DNA of 10,312 nucleotides from an uncultured Opitutales bacterium (GCA_900552245.1 URYY01000078.1:1-10312), one strand, 5' to 3'. Counted from the first letter of the stretch, positions 1 through 7,502 are shown. Numbers and translations: made by a program. Notes: a model not told the origin generated them from the sequence alone.

Positions 1-336
1 GCTTGCGTCTATACATCTCCGCAAGCCGCGTGGGTAGGTTTTGATTCGAGATTAAAAGGTATGCTCTCCGAGGGCAAATGCGAGATTTCAAAATCGTTTT
101 ACCTTGCAAATGCAAAGGCTCAGGCGGACGGCGCAACAGCGGGCTTTGTGAAGCTCGTATCGGAAAGCGGAAGCGGAAAGATTTTGGCGGCGAGCGTCTT
201 TGGAGAAGATGCTTGCGAATTAATTTCAATATTTACACTCGCAATTTCGGAGGGGATAAGCAAAGCCAACTTAGCCGGCGCAATGTTCCCCCACCCGACT
301 TTAAGCGAGCTTGTTTCAGCGGCTTGTAGAGATTGA
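1..336 (+). CDS. lpd: Dihydrolipoyl dehydrogenase (E3), C-terminal part only
   Basis: The gene enters from the left edge in frame 1 and only its last 111 residues are visible. They form the dimerisation domain of class I pyridine nucleotide-disulfide oxidoreductases. It opens with CVYTSPQAAWVG, the usual start of this domain in lipoamide dehydrogenases, and ends with HPTLSE. The His (292-294) and Glu (307-309) of that motif are the acid-base pair that, in the neighbouring subunit of the dimer, serves the redox disulfide. Known role of the family: FAD-dependent reoxidation of lipoyl groups on 2-oxo acid dehydrogenase or glycine cleavage complexes in the cytoplasm, passing electrons to NAD+. 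The FAD and NAD domains and the CxxxxC disulfide lie outside the window, so which complex it serves cannot be told. Mercuric or glutathione reductases share the fold, but HPTLSE and the domain opening favour E3. The next gene starts 1 nt after the stop. Confidence 0.85.
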   Translation, partial: ACVYTSPQAAWVGFDSRLKGMLSEGKCEISKSFYLANAKAQADGATAGFVKLVSESGSGKILAASVFGEDACELISIFTLAISEGISKANLAGAMFPHPTLSELVSAACRD

Positions 337-337
337 T

Positions 338-2044
338 ATGGCATCGAAAGATAATTGGAGTTCAAGCATGGGCGTGATTCTCGCGGTTGCGGGAAGCGCG
401 GTGGGGCTGGGAAATTTCTTGAAATTTCCGGGGCAAGTGGCAATTCACGGAGGCGCGGCATTTATGATTGCATACGTGCTTTCATTCATTCTGGTCGGTC
501 TGCCATTTGCAATGATGGAATGGACTGTCGGCAGAAAAATCGGCAGCGCCTACCATTCCGTACCGTGGACGTTCTACGCATTTTTCAGGCGCCCATCCGC
601 AAAATTTGTGGCGGCAATTTCAGTTGTAATCCCATTTGTAATATGCTCTTACTACACCTATATTGAGGCCTGGTGCCTGGGCTATGCGGCAAACTTTGCC
701 TTTGGCAGCCTAAATTTTGAAAACACCCAGCAGGCCGCGGAATTTTTCGGAAACTTCGTAGGTATTAGCGAAAATGGCGCCGCACTCGGCTTTTCACTAA
801 AGAAAGTGACAATCTATTTTGTCATAGTTTTTGCGATAAACTTTGGCCTTATATATCTTGGAATTTCAAAGGGCATAGAAAAATTTTGCAAGGTTGCGAT
901 GCCGCTTTTGATACTGCTTGCTCTAATTCTCTGCGTGCGCGTCGTAACGCTATCACCCCGCGACACTGGCAGAAGCGACGCCTCAATAAGCCAGGGAATG
1001 GGCTTTATGTGGAACCCCACAAAGGTTGTATTGGAGGAATTTAACGGAGGCAAGTGGCACGAGGTAAAGAGGCTTGTAGGCGAAAATCAGATACGCGAGA
1101 CCAAGCTTGAAATGCAGTCGGCGCCCTCAAAATTCCAGAACTTTAGAATCAGGGAAATATCGCTCTGGATGCAGCTTTTAAACCCGTCAATCTGGATAGC
1201 GGCTGTGGGCCAGCTATTCTTTAGCATGTCGGTTGGAATGGGTATAATAATATCCTACGCAAGCTATCTTAAAAAGAAGGACGACGTAGTTTTAAGCGCC
1301 CTTACAAGCGCAAGCGCAAACGAATTTTGCGAGGTCTGCCTAGGTGGTATGATTACGGTTCCGGCGGCAGTTGCCTTCCTGGGGTTAAGCGGAGTTGTAG
1401 GGGCCTGCGCAAGCCTATTTGATCTGGGCTTTAACGTATTGCCTTTAGTATTCCTAAAGATGCCGGCAGGTGAACTCTTCGGCTTTATGTTCTTTATACT
1501 GCTATTTTTGGCGGCCGTTACAAGCTCGATTTCAATACTGCAACCGAGCCTCGCCTTCTTTGAGGAAGTACTCGATATTTCAAGAAATAAGGCGGTGGTG
1601 CTTCTGGCAGTATTGATGTTCTTTACTTCCATATTTTCCATGTACTACTCAAAGGGCTTAGTTGCGCTTGACACGCTCGACTTCTGGGTCGGGCAAACGC
1701 TGATATTCATCGTTGCAACCTACGAAATTATAATGTTTTCCTGGGTCTATGGAGCGGAGAAACTCGTAAAAGATGCAAACGGCTATTCCATACTAAAGCT
1801 TCCAAAATCCTACTCGAAGATATGGCGATACTATTCGCCAATAATACTTGTAACGGTTTTTGTGGCATGGTTTGCAAAGGATGTCCTAGGGCTTTTTGGT
1901 GGAAAGCTAAGCTACCAGATAACAAACCTCACGACGGACATAAACCCCGTTGCAGTCGCATCGGTTGGGCTTATAATAGCGCTGGCAATAATATTTGGAA
2001 TTATGATATTTACAAGTAAGAGCTTCAAGGAGGAAAAACTATGA
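338..2044 (+). CDS. Sodium-dependent amino-acid transporter, NSS (SNF) family, large subunit of a MetP/MetS-type pair
   Basis: This 568-residue inner-membrane protein has the LeuT fold of neurotransmitter:sodium symporters, which couple amino-acid uptake to Na+. TM1 carries GSAVGLGNFLKFP (19-31). Aligned by eye to LeuT, the Na+ ligands are kept: G19, A21, V22, N26, S296 (Thr in LeuT), N328, T395 and S396. The substrate-carboxylate Tyr is Y106 in YYTYIE. E332 sits where LeuT has Glu290, which suggests chloride-independent transport. Unlike LeuT, about 50 extra residues lie between WNP (225-227) and LNPSIWIAAVGQ (281-292), in the extracellular loop between TM5 and TM6. ATG 338 is chosen over an in-frame TTG at 311, which lies inside the preceding gene. 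That start follows the upstream stop by 1 nt and has no clear SD. The stop overlaps the small-subunit ATG. The partner suggests methionine or hydrophobic amino-acid import as in Corynebacterium MetPS, but the substrate cannot be read from sequence. Confidence 0.9.
   Translation: MASKDNWSSSMGVILAVAGSAVGLGNFLKFPGQVAIHGGAAFMIAYVLSFILVGLPFAMMEWTVGRKIGSAYHSVPWTFYAFFRRPSAKFVAAISVVIPFVICSYYTYIEAWCLGYAANFAFGSLNFENTQQAAEFFGNFVGISENGAALGFSLKKVTIYFVIVFAINFGLIYLGISKGIEKFCKVAMPLLILLALILCVRVVTLSPRDTGRSDASISQGMGFMWNPTKVVLEEFNGGKWHEVKRLVGENQIRETKLEMQSAPSKFQNFRIREISLWMQLLNPSIWIAAVGQLFFSMSVGMGIIISYASYLKKKDDVVLSALTSASANEFCEVCLGGMITVPAAVAFLGLSGVVGACASLFDLGFNVLPLVFLKMPAGELFGFMFFILLFLAAVTSSISILQPSLAFFEEVLDISRNKAVVLLAVLMFFTSIFSMYYSKGLVALDTLDFWVGQTLIFIVATYEIIMFSWVYGAEKLVKDANGYSILKLPKSYSKIWRYYSPIILVTVFVAWFAKDVLGLFGGKLSYQITNLTTDINPVAVASVGLIIALAIIFGIMIFTSKSFKEEKL
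2027..2033 (+). promoter_or_regulatory. Strong Shine-Dalgarno site for the small subunit
   Basis: AAGGAGG sits within the last codons of the transporter gene, 7 nt before the ATG at 2041. It is the clearest ribosome binding site in the window and marks the 58-codon ORF as genuinely translated. Together with the ATGA overlap it suggests coupled but independently boosted translation of the small subunit. Confidence 0.85.
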
Positions 2045-2217
2045 CATTGGGAGGCTGGATTACATTTCTGCTATCCATGACGCTCGTAAGCGCACTTTTT
2101 GTGTGGTGCGTATGGAAAGTCTTAAGCTATAAAAATCCGAACAAAATGCAGGGCGCAGACCTCTTTAGCGAAGAGGAGACTGAAAGCCCGCCCAAGAAAA
2201 GCTCGCCTAAGAATTAG
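2041..2217 (+). CDS. metS: MetS-like NSS transporter small subunit (58 aa)
   Basis: A short ORF of 58 codons has one hydrophobic segment (about residues 5-30, from GWITFLL to VWKVLSY) followed by a hydrophilic tail. The tail has an acidic cluster (SEEETES) and a Lys/Pro-rich end. It begins in an ATGA overlap with the NSS transporter stop and has a near-ideal SD (AAGGAGG, 7 nt spacing). Known of the family: in Corynebacterium glutamicum MetPS, a roughly 60-residue single-span protein encoded next to the NSS transporter is needed for methionine uptake, and similar small proteins often follow bacterial NSS genes. Size, single membrane span, position and overlap fit this role; sequence identity to MetS was not tested. 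The symbol is given by analogy. The last 11 bp overlap the end of the convergent MFS gene. The protein is short enough to be missed by automatic gene calling. Confidence 0.8.
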   Translation: MTLGGWITFLLSMTLVSALFVWCVWKVLSYKNPNKMQGADLFSEEETESPPKKSSPKN

Positions 2218-3487
2218 TGTCGGAGCTCTCGCCGGCAACTGCATCCAGCTCGGAGGAATCCGTCTTATTCAAGCGCTTTAAAATTGGCGATAAGAAGGTT
2301 GCGGAAAAGCCGACAAAAAGTATCAGAGTGAAGGACCAGCGCAAACTTGAGTGTTCCGAAATATAGCCGATTAGAGGCGGGCCCATCAGGAATCCAAAAA
2401 AGCCTATGCTAGAAACCCCCGTGAGTGCTGCTCCCGTTGCCATAGTTCGGCACTTGCCGGCTAGGCTGTAGCAAAGCGGAACTATGCTAGATACGCCAAA
2501 GCCCACCAAGGCAAAACCCACGCTTGAGGTTGAAATTTTAGGAAATACAACGGCGAGCGATAGCCCGGAAGCGATGAGAATGCCGCTTACTTTTATCACG
2601 TTTTCGGCCCCAAATTTTGTCGCGAATCTGTCAGCGATAAATCTGCCTATCGCCATGCAGCACATAAAGGATATAAAGCCGTAGCGCTCCAATTCAAGAG
2701 GCGCGTGGAGAACGTCCTTAAAGTAAATTACGCTCCAATCGAACATCGTGCCCTCGGTTGCCATGCAGCAAAATGCTATAAAGCCCAATATTACTATGTA
2801 TCTATCCAGGTGAAACCTATGGTGCTTACGCCCTGTTATAACCTCGCTCTGGCGCGGCTTTGGCGGATCCTTTTCCACCAAGTATCTGCGCATTGAAATT
2901 AGGACAAATAAGCTAAATATATAGAGCATTAAAAAGTGCTCAAACACGCTTGCGTGCAGAAGGTTTACAATTGGAATACTCGCAAGCCCGCCCAAAAATC
3001 CGGCGAGGCTCCAAACTCCGTGAAAGGTCGCCATTATGCTTCGCCTATACTGCTTTTCCACGCAAACTGCCTGCGTATTCATAGATATGTTGCAGAGATT
3101 GCCGCATATTCCAAATATGAAAAGCCCAAAGCATAGAATCCAAGTTTTATGCGCAAGCGAAAGCGACAGAAGGGAGAGCGGATAGAGTATGGCGGCAAGG
3201 GTCAGCATATTTTTGCTGCCCATCTTTGCGACCAAGTAAGCCGAAAGCGCCATTCCCGTAAATGAACCTACGGGAATTGAAAATAAGACCATGCCAAATT
3301 CAGCATCGTTTAGATTCAGGGCCGCCTTTACATCCGAAAGCCTACTGCCCCAGCAGGAAAAGCCGCAGCCCAAGAGGAAGAAAAACGCCGCCACGGCAAT
3401 TCTGTGGCAGAGCTTGTCGGAAAGGCTAAATCCGAAAAAGTTTCTCTTTGAATCTGTTAAATCGCCCGATTGCATCTGATGACCCAT
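2207..3487 (-). CDS. Major facilitator superfamily transporter, YbjJ-like
   Basis: This is a 426-residue polytopic inner-membrane protein with the twelve-helix MFS pattern. Two blocks of hydrophobic segments are separated by a basic, hydrophilic central loop (about 200-228, rich in Lys, Arg and His). GFSCWGSRLSDVKAALNLNDAEFG (42-65), EGTMFDWSVIYFKD (245-258) and the motif-A-like GRFIADR (281-287) match the MFS branch that includes E. coli YbjJ and is distantly related to fucose permease. The acidic pair E245 and D250 in the seventh helix region is typical of that branch. Substrate unknown. The start is unsettled. ATG 3487 is preferred; ATG 3475 (422 aa) is possible; a TTG at 3553 would add 22 polar residues but lies inside the hairpin at the end of glnD. 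None has a clear SD. The gene follows glnD on the same strand and converges on the metS-like gene, with an 11-bp overlap of the two 3' ends. Confidence 0.85.
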   Translation of the reverse strand: MGHQMQSGDLTDSKRNFFGFSLSDKLCHRIAVAAFFFLLGCGFSCWGSRLSDVKAALNLNDAEFGMVLFSIPVGSFTGMALSAYLVAKMGSKNMLTLAAILYPLSLLSLSLAHKTWILCFGLFIFGICGNLCNISMNTQAVCVEKQYRRSIMATFHGVWSLAGFLGGLASIPIVNLLHASVFEHFLMLYIFSLFVLISMRRYLVEKDPPKPRQSEVITGRKHHRFHLDRYIVILGFIAFCCMATEGTMFDWSVIYFKDVLHAPLELERYGFISFMCCMAIGRFIADRFATKFGAENVIKVSGILIASGLSLAVVFPKISTSSVGFALVGFGVSSIVPLCYSLAGKCRTMATGAALTGVSSIGFFGFLMGPPLIGYISEHSSLRWSFTLILFVGFSATFLSPILKRLNKTDSSELDAVAGESSDTNS

Positions 3488-3542
3488 TTTGGAAAGTCGC
3501 AAAACTTCAGACCTTTTTTTTAATTTGTCAAACAAAATCAAA

Positions 3543-3568
3543 GAGGCTCTCAAAGGCTAGAGAGCCTC
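3543..3568 (-). terminator. Probable intrinsic terminator at the 3' end of glnD
   Basis: A perfect 9-bp inverted repeat (GAGGCTCTC / GAGAGCCTC) has an 8-nt loop. Read on the minus strand it is followed by TTTGATTTTGTTT, a T-rich but interrupted tract. The glnD stop codon (3557-3559) lies in the loop and the upstream arm encodes the last glnD codons. Stem quality and position directly at the gene end support a factor-independent terminator; the interrupted T tract suggests it may leak, allowing some read-through into the MFS gene. Confidence 0.55.
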
Positions 3569-6268
3569 GAGCACGCTCTTTTGCAAGGTCAGCGAAATTT
3601 CGTTAGCAGGCCCCGAAGACTTGCGCAAATGGAAGGTGTTTGTACCCCAGGAATCCTCCACGCTTATGCGCGCAAATATGATGTCGTAGCCCTCCTTGTT
3701 TATAGCTTTCGCAATCGAGTACAAAAGCCCAGGCCTATCCTTTGCTATCACTTCCATTATTAGCCTGTCGGGCGCGGGCAAGAGCTTGTAGTGGTGCGGA
3801 ATTATCTCGCCCGGATGCAAATCCTGCTTGCGCGCGGGCGGCTCTATCTCTTTGCCGGTTGCTATAATCTGAGTTATAGCCTTTGCAAAGAGCTCGCGGG
3901 TGCGCTCGTTTTGCACTGCTCCGCCGCCGACTGCGGTCACATAAAAAGTGTCTATGACGATTCCGTCGCTTCTAGATATCGCTTTTGAGCCAAGTATGTT
4001 TAGACCTGCGTAAGTAAAGGCGCTCGCAAGCTTGTAGTAGAAGCCTACGATATCGGAGGTCACGACAGTCACGGTTGAAAGCGACATATTGGGGTCGTTT
4101 CTCCACTCAAATATGGGCATGATGGGCTCTTCTTTGCGCAGCAAGTTTTCCTTGTAGGAGTGAACCATATTCAGATGCAACACAATGTCTTCCAAGCCGT
4201 GAAATAAAAAGTAGTTTCTGGGGAAAAGCTCAAATTGCCGCTTTGCCTCATCGACACTTATTGCCAGATCTTCACTCTGGAGCACCGACTCTAAGACGCT
4301 CTGCTTTTTAGCCTCGTAGTAGGCCTCCATCTGCTGCTCGTTCTTCTGCAGGGCCCTGAGGGCGTTTCTGTAAAGCATTGTATGCAGAGACTGCTTGTAG
4401 GAGCTCCACAGGCCGCCGCTTACGCCGTTTGCGTCGCAAAATGTCAGAACGTATAGGTACTTTAGCCTGTCAACATCGCCGACCATCTTTGCAAATTTCT
4501 GTATAGCCCCCTCGTCCTCTATGTCGTTTGACTGCCAGTAGCGCGACATCATAAAGTGGTTGCGCACCAAAAATATTATGGTTTCCTTATCGTCTTCTGT
4601 GACGTCAAAGCGCTTCAGTATGCGCGCGGCAATTTCGGCCCCGACTTCGGCATGCCCCCTTATGCCGTCGGACTTGCCCAAGTCGTGCATCAAAAGCGCC
4701 AAGTATAAAATCGTGGAATTTTTAGTGTCCGACAAAACTGCGTGGTAGTAGCCGTAGGGGTCGTCCTCCACATTTGCGTTAAAAATTTTGTCGAGCTCGT
4801 AAATTGTGGCAAGCGTGTGTATATCGGCGGTGTAGCGGTGGTAAAATTCGTGCTGCACAAGGCAAGTTATTGCGCCAAACTCCGGAATGAACTTTCCCAA
4901 AATATCCAAAAAGTGCATTTTTGAAAGTATGGGGAAAACGTCTAGCGGCGAGCGCAAAATCTTCATAAATTCCGAATTTGCGGTCTTATCGTTTCTGACT
5001 TTGTCGTCCACCAGATGGGCGCAATCGCGTATTAAAATTTCAAGCTCGTCGCTTAGGCGCGCCCCGAACTTTTGGCAGCACCTGAAAACCTTTATAAGCA
5101 GAGTGGGATCCCGCCTAAATACGTTCGGATTCTGGGCGTACATAAAGCCCTTTTTAATTATAAAGCCCTCAATGTAGCGCACCTTTGAAAATTCGTCAAA
5201 CCTAAGGCCGAGAGCCTCGTTTATGTCTTCAGGCAAGAGAATCCGCATTCGCTTGCGGGCGGTCTTTGAAATTGAGTCTATCTCGCGCAGGGCGTAATAG
5301 ACATTGTGCATAAATTTCTCGACGCGCTCCACTATATTTTTTTGCTCGTAGCCCAAGCCCTTGGCAACTCTCGGCTGCGTCTCCAAATCCAAGAGGTCGT
5401 TTTCTCTATTTAAGAGGTAGTGCATCTCGTTTCTAACGCGCAAGAGCAGATTGTAGGAGCGCCGCAAAGTTTTGTATTCAACTACGGAAATCACCTTTGC
5501 GCGCGCCATTTCCATAAGGGTTCTTGCGCCTATTTTAAGGCGGCTTACCCAGAGCAGAGTCTGATAGTCGCGAAGGCCACCGACACCGTTTTTTACGGAG
5601 GGCTCCTGCACATAGGGCGTCCAGCCGTACTTTCTGTGGCGCGCGGTCTTTAGCCTCAAAAGTTCCTCTATGTGTTCGGAGGCCGTGGACTTTACGCATT
5701 CTGAAAATGAATTTTGGTAGCTTTCAAAGAGCTGCTTTGAGCCGCATAAAAAGCGGGCGTCTAGCATTGCAGTCTTTGTCAAAATATCGGCGTTTGCATC
5801 TTCTATTGCCTCTGCAACCGTGCGGCTTGAGTGCCCGAGCTTGTAGCCGACGTTCCACAGCGGATACATAATTTCCTCTATAGCCTGCGTCTTAAATACG
5901 TCGCTTACCTTGTCGTTTGAGTAGAGAAACATTATGTCTATGTCGCTCTTTGGGCAGAGCTCTCGCCTACCGTAGCCGCCGAGAGCCACTATGCAAAAAT
6001 TGTGCTCGCTAAAGTTTCCGAATTTCGAGCGCTTTTCAACAAAGGCCGCGTGCAGCCTTTGAACCACCATATCTATGACATCGCTTATGGCGTGGCAGAC
6101 AACGTAGCCGCTCGCCCCCGCTCTGTGGGCCTCGTAAATGGCCTTCATTCGCCCATCTATAAGCGAGCGCAAATTTTTTAGCATTGGCGGCTTGTTGTCG
6201 GCAAAAAATTCGAGCGCCGCAAGCTCGGTATCGCGCTTTAAAATTCGTTCTTTTTGGGTGGAAAGCAT
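3557..6268 (-). CDS. glnD: Bifunctional uridylyltransferase / uridylyl-removing enzyme (PII uridylyltransferase)
   Basis: A 903-residue cytoplasmic enzyme, close to E. coli GlnD (about 890). It is the glutamine sensor of nitrogen control: it adds UMP to PII when glutamine is low and removes it when glutamine is high. Domains in order: nucleotidyltransferase with LGGYGRRELCPKSDID (96-111), where D109 and D111 are the metal-binding acids; a GlnD linker region with YVQEPSVKNGVGGLRDYQ (219-236); an HD phosphohydrolase domain with H484, H528-D529, H539 and D612 that would carry the removing activity; then two ACT domains (about 732-780 and 836-885), the second with AKDRPGLLYSIAKAI, which bind glutamine. 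All key residues of both activities look intact. The ATG at 6268 gives the expected N-terminus, although no SD is visible. It has its own promoter in the divergent spacer and ends in a hairpin. No PII, glnA or ammonium transporter gene is in the window. Confidence 0.95.
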   Translation of the reverse strand: MLSTQKERILKRDTELAALEFFADNKPPMLKNLRSLIDGRMKAIYEAHRAGASGYVVCHAISDVIDMVVQRLHAAFVEKRSKFGNFSEHNFCIVALGGYGRRELCPKSDIDIMFLYSNDKVSDVFKTQAIEEIMYPLWNVGYKLGHSSRTVAEAIEDANADILTKTAMLDARFLCGSKQLFESYQNSFSECVKSTASEHIEELLRLKTARHRKYGWTPYVQEPSVKNGVGGLRDYQTLLWVSRLKIGARTLMEMARAKVISVVEYKTLRRSYNLLLRVRNEMHYLLNRENDLLDLETQPRVAKGLGYEQKNIVERVEKFMHNVYYALREIDSISKTARKRMRILLPEDINEALGLRFDEFSKVRYIEGFIIKKGFMYAQNPNVFRRDPTLLIKVFRCCQKFGARLSDELEILIRDCAHLVDDKVRNDKTANSEFMKILRSPLDVFPILSKMHFLDILGKFIPEFGAITCLVQHEFYHRYTADIHTLATIYELDKIFNANVEDDPYGYYHAVLSDTKNSTILYLALLMHDLGKSDGIRGHAEVGAEIAARILKRFDVTEDDKETIIFLVRNHFMMSRYWQSNDIEDEGAIQKFAKMVGDVDRLKYLYVLTFCDANGVSGGLWSSYKQSLHTMLYRNALRALQKNEQQMEAYYEAKKQSVLESVLQSEDLAISVDEAKRQFELFPRNYFLFHGLEDIVLHLNMVHSYKENLLRKEEPIMPIFEWRNDPNMSLSTVTVVTSDIVGFYYKLASAFTYAGLNILGSKAISRSDGIVIDTFYVTAVGGGAVQNERTRELFAKAITQIIATGKEIEPPARKQDLHPGEIIPHHYKLLPAPDRLIMEVIAKDRPGLLYSIAKAINKEGYDIIFARISVEDSWGTNTFHLRKSSGPANEISLTLQKSVLEAL

Positions 6269-6299
6269 ATTGCTTTTGTTAATGTATTGTTAGCATCAG

Positions 6300-6328
6300 A
6301 CTAAAATCGCTCAAAAAGCCTTTGTCAA
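6300..6328 (-). promoter_or_regulatory. Promoter for glnD (sigma70-type)
   Basis: Read on the minus strand, TTGACA (6328-6323) is followed after 17 nt by TTTAGT (6305-6300). A start site near 6293 would leave a leader of about 25 nt before the glnD ATG. The -35 box is a perfect consensus match, the spacing is optimal and the -10 box is a 4 of 6 match. It faces away from the leuB promoter, with 11 nt between the two -35 boxes. Confidence 0.55.
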
Positions 6329-6339
6329 AGTAAAAAGTG

Positions 6340-6368
6340 TTTACAAAGTCCGAAATAGGTTATTTAAT
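6340..6368 (+). promoter_or_regulatory. Promoter for the leuB-alaS operon (sigma70-type)
   Basis: TTTACA (6340-6345), a 17-nt spacer, then TTTAAT (6363-6368). Each box differs from consensus at one position (TTGACA, TATAAT). A start near 6375 would give a leader of about 20 nt, too short for a leader peptide, attenuator or T-box. So leucine control by attenuation is not supported here. It is the only good plus-strand promoter I see between leuB and the right edge. Confidence 0.55.
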
Positions 6369-6395
6369 CCTCGACAATTTTTTAATTTTAAGGAT

Positions 6396-7496
6396 ATGAA
6401 TAAAATCTACAAGTTTGCAGTTTTGCCGGGCGACGGCATAGGCCCCGAAGTTATGGACGTTGCGCTAGATGTGCTAAAGCACGCATGCGCGGGAAAAAAT
6501 ATTGAGCTTTCCTACAAGACCTGCGATGTGGGAGGTGCGGCCATCGACAATTTTGGCGAAGCTCTGCCAAAGTCCACGCTCGATGTCTGCGCGGCAAGCG
6601 ACGCGATTTTATTCGGCTCTGTCGGCGGCCCCAAGTGGGAGAATCTGCCGCCCGCAAAGCAGCCCGAGCGCGCCGCTTTGCTTCCGCTTAGAAAGGCCTT
6701 TAAGCTATTCGCAAACATAAGGCCCGGCCTCTTGTATCCGCAACTTACAGACGCCTCTCCGCTCAAGAAAGAGCGCATACCAGACGGTATAGACATCGTC
6801 TGCATAAGAGAGCTTACGGGCGGCATTTACTTTGGCGAAAAAAAGACCTACCAAACGCCTGAGGGCGAAACCGCCGCTTGCGATACCATGTGCTACAAAG
6901 TTAGCGAAATTGAGCGCATAGCAGAAGTTGCCGCACAAACTGCCATGAAGCGCTCAAAGCGCCTCTGCTCGGTCGACAAGGCAAACGTCTTGGAAACTTC
7001 GGTTTTGTGGAGAAAAACTATCGTAAACTTTATTGAAAAGAACTACCCGCAAATCGAGCTTCGCCACCTCTATGTGGATAACGCCGCAATGCAGCTTGCG
7101 CGCGACCCGAACCAGTTCGACGTAATCGTGACCGAAAATATGTTTGGCGATATTTTAAGCGACGAAATGGCGGTAGTCTGCGGATCGCTCGGAATGCTTT
7201 GCTCTGCAAGCTTGGGCGACGGCTCAAATTCGCTCGGCCAAAAGTTCGGCCTCTACGAGCCCGCGGGCGGAACGGCTCCGGACATCGCCGGAAAAGGAAT
7301 AGCAAACCCCTGCGCGCAAATTCTCTCATCGGCGCTTATGATGCGCTACTCTTTCGGCGAGGAGGAAATAGCATCTAACATAGAGCGCGCCGTAAGAGAA
7401 GCCGTATGCTCGGGCGTGCGCACAGGCGATATAGCTTTCGGAATAAAGCCCGTCTCAACAAAAGAAATGGCTAAAGCCATAATTGAAAGACTTTAA
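6396..7496 (+). CDS. leuB: 3-isopropylmalate dehydrogenase
   Basis: This 366-residue enzyme carries out the oxidative decarboxylation of (2R,3S)-3-isopropylmalate with NAD+, the third step of leucine synthesis, in the cytoplasm. The family is the decarboxylating beta-hydroxyacid dehydrogenases. Visible signatures: VLPGDGIGPEV near the N-terminus; substrate-binding R99, R109 and R138; Y145 in GGIYFG; K195 in VDKANVLE; metal-binding D228, D252 and D256 (MFGDILSDE); and the NAD-binding stretch EPAGGTAPDIAGKGIANP (288-305). Length and residue spacing match LeuB rather than isocitrate or tartrate dehydrogenases, and the EPAGG form is as in E. coli LeuB. An AAGGA lies only 1 nt before the ATG, an unusually short spacing, yet no later start keeps the first strand. 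It has its own promoter, and alaS follows 6 nt after the stop. leuA, leuC and leuD are not in the window, so the leucine genes are scattered. Confidence 0.95.
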   Translation: MNKIYKFAVLPGDGIGPEVMDVALDVLKHACAGKNIELSYKTCDVGGAAIDNFGEALPKSTLDVCAASDAILFGSVGGPKWENLPPAKQPERAALLPLRKAFKLFANIRPGLLYPQLTDASPLKKERIPDGIDIVCIRELTGGIYFGEKKTYQTPEGETAACDTMCYKVSEIERIAEVAAQTAMKRSKRLCSVDKANVLETSVLWRKTIVNFIEKNYPQIELRHLYVDNAAMQLARDPNQFDVIVTENMFGDILSDEMAVVCGSLGMLCSASLGDGSNSLGQKFGLYEPAGGTAPDIAGKGIANPCAQILSSALMMRYSFGEEEIASNIERAVREAVCSGVRTGDIAFGIKPVSTKEMAKAIIERL

Positions 7497-7502
7497 TAAA
7501 AA

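Noticed and set aside
311..337. In-frame TTG at 311 as the start of the NSS transporter
   Set aside because: It lies within the lpd coding sequence and adds nine residues before the normal family N-terminus; ATG 338 gives the usual short lead to TM1.
2160..2176. Hairpin CCTCTT / AAGAGG as a terminator of the transporter operon or the MFS gene
   Set aside because: Only a 6-bp stem inside the metS-like coding sequence, with no T tract on either strand.
3514..3521. Run of eight T (A on the minus strand) as a phase-variation tract for the MFS gene
   Set aside because: It lies upstream of the preferred ATG start, so slippage would not alter the protein; one short tract is weak evidence.
3503..3531. 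TTGACA (minus strand, 3531-3526) as a promoter for the MFS gene
   Set aside because: No acceptable -10 box at 16 to 18 nt; the best candidate reads GAAGTT.
6369..6395. T-box, leucine attenuator or riboswitch before leuB
   Set aside because: The leader from the predicted start is only about 20 nt, and no leucine-rich short ORF or hairpin is visible.
7030..7329. Long open frames opposite leuB, alaS and glnD
   Set aside because: Their products are Arg/Ser/Pro-rich, have no recognisable motifs, and lie wholly inside well-identified genes on the other strand; they are chance open frames.
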